Assembly (NCBI RefSeq): GCF_040115645.1
Contig: NC_089566.1
Location: 2,666,001 to 2,730,000, forward strand
Source of the DNA: Euwallacea fornicatus
Lineage: Eukaryota; Arthropoda; Insecta; Coleoptera; Curculionidae
Direction of reading: 5' to 3'
DNA length: 64,000 bases
A program made the translations under genes and the position numbers. This document shows, piece after piece, positions 63,173-64,000 of the stretch; the first letter of the stretch is position 1; each line of letters opens with the position of its first letter. The notes beneath the pieces are model-generated. The model made no database searches, was not told where the DNA came from, and saw nothing but the letters and a program-made list of their open reading frames with translations.

Positions 63173-63495
63173 GGATTGCATTTTCCAGCTTCGTTCTATG
63201 GAAATAGTTACATTTCGATCCCATTTGAAGAAATAAAAACATCTTTCGAAATAACGTTCAAGTTCAAGACTCGACTCGCAGATACATTGATCCTATTAGT
63301 GGCCGGAGTAACCGATTATTGTAAGGTTGATCTGGAAAATGGCAGAGTTCGAGTGGTTGTTAACCTGGGGTCCGGAGAAGCTGAGCTCATATCACATGGG
63401 TCGACCAAACTAAATGATTTCAAATGGCACGATGTTACAATTACTAGAAGAGAGGGGAATTTATCTATGGTCATTGATAAAGCTCGAAAAATCCA
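63173..63495 (+). CDS. LamG-domain exon, CSPG4/kon-tiki-like (partial)
   Basis: A single exon bounded by TTATCAG (to 63172) and CCA|GTAAGTAG (from 63496), ending in phase 2. It encodes ~107 residues of one laminin-G/LNS domain: ASFYGNSYISIPF, FEITFKFKTRLADTLILLVA, ENGRVRVVVNLGSGEAEL and NDFKWHDVTITRR. The SFYG start followed by sheet strands and the LLLVAG-type block resembles the first LamG domain of the CSPG4/NG2 family (fly kon-tiki/perdido), a transmembrane proteoglycan. Neurexin-family LamG is the alternative. An inner acceptor at 63188 is also possible. No signal-peptide exon was found upstream, and the rest of the gene lies beyond the right edge. Confidence 0.65.
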
Positions 63496-63721
63496 GTAAG
63501 TAGCAATCAAATTGATCGTTTCAAGTTTCCATCATCGATGAGAAGAGATCAGGATTTATTAAATTCCTTAGTGTTACGACAGGTTCACTATTTGCAAGTG
63601 CATCAGGAAAAAACGCAAATTAACTAAGTAAAAAATTGTATTTTATTGATTTCCTATTTTAGATTTTTCCTAGAGAAAAGAAGTACTAGAAAGCTGCGTT
63701 TAAGTACCCTCATGATGTATA

Positions 63722-64000
63722 CAGGGTGTAACATAAGTAAGATTTTTTTTTAACATAACATAGACCTCAAAAAACTAAGCAATATTTTTATATAACATTT
63801 TTTCGAAATCTCAAAAACAACCTAAATATGGGCCTATGAAAGTTTTAATGAGTGCTACAACTCACTCCGGAACTGACTACGAAAGGTGTTCGAAATTGCC
63901 TCCGTTGGTTCCATTTGCACAAACTGCTGTTAGAAGAGATGATTTTCCTCCAATTATTTCTGCATCGTTTTCCGTCCGTTCACGCAATTCTTCCACCGTG
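63722..64000 (-). mobile_element. IS630-type element end with transposase C-terminus (partial)
   Basis: The element starts TACAGGGTGTAACATAAGTA at ~63721. On the minus strand a frame running in from the window edge ends at a stop at 63877-63879 and encodes TVEELRERTENDAEI, then NGGNFEHLS. The NGGHFEHL-type C-terminus is characteristic of insect DDE_3 (IS630-like) transposases. The rest lies outside the window, so I cannot tell whether the copy is intact. It sits in an intron of the LamG gene, on the opposite strand. Confidence 0.7.

Overview
The window is a stretch of insect nuclear DNA. It is AT-rich, has spliced protein-coding genes with many 50-110 bp GT-AG introns, and carries large amounts of Tc1/IS630-type transposon debris and foldback elements. 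The protein set (Patj, MAPK-activated protein kinase 2, 5-aminolevulinate synthase, Ssdp, a SKAP-like adaptor, an MDR dehydrogenase and a CSPG4/kon-tiki-like LamG exon) and the short introns fit a holometabolous insect. A beetle is a guess that the sequence alone does not prove. I found no rRNA, tRNA, CRISPR array or bacterial-style operon.

Layout. 1-3.7 kb: no recognised gene, one orphan 49-codon ORF and a probable transposon end. 3.8-7.05 kb (+): complete Patj, one L27 and four PDZ domains over four coding exons. 10.6-12.2 kb (+): complete MAPKAPK2, seven coding exons. 13.2-13.9 kb: foldback element. 14.7-16.2 kb: broken Tc1-like element. 16.7-19.2 kb (+): complete Alas with a TATA-like promoter and three N-terminal Cys-Pro heme-regulatory motifs. 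23.7-36.1 kb (+): complete Ssdp, nine coding exons including a 30-nt microexon and a 5.5 kb intron, probably with a 2.5 kb 3' UTR. 39.4-41.4 kb (+): SKAP-like PH-domain adaptor. 41.4-51.3 kb: six palindromic or inverted-repeat elements with no convincing host gene. 52.55-53.83 kb (+): MDR-superfamily dehydrogenase. 56.8-63 kb: transposase graveyard. 63.17-63.50 kb (+): a single LamG exon of a gene that runs off the right edge or upstream, resembling CSPG4/kon-tiki. 63.7-64 kb: the end of another IS630-type element on the minus strand.

All host genes recognised are on the + strand, but they do not form a functional unit: they act in cell polarity, p38 stress signalling, heme synthesis, transcriptional cofactor assembly, tyrosine-kinase adaptor signalling and redox metabolism. 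Exon models were built by hand by matching reading-frame phase across GT-AG boundaries. They close in frame to complete proteins of about 816 (Patj), 358 (MK2), 517 (Alas), 427 (Ssdp), 529 (SKAP-like) and 368 (MDR) residues.

The most interesting signals are: two 732-bp, nearly identical terminal-inverted-repeat elements in opposite orientation 1.4 kb apart; a 433-bp palindrome with about 97% identical arms; a Tc1 composite that contains an intron-like GT-AG insertion; stop-free introns of length divisible by three in Alas and the SKAP-like gene; and an IS630-type transposase whose CAGGGTG terminus recurs at several non-autonomous elements in the window.
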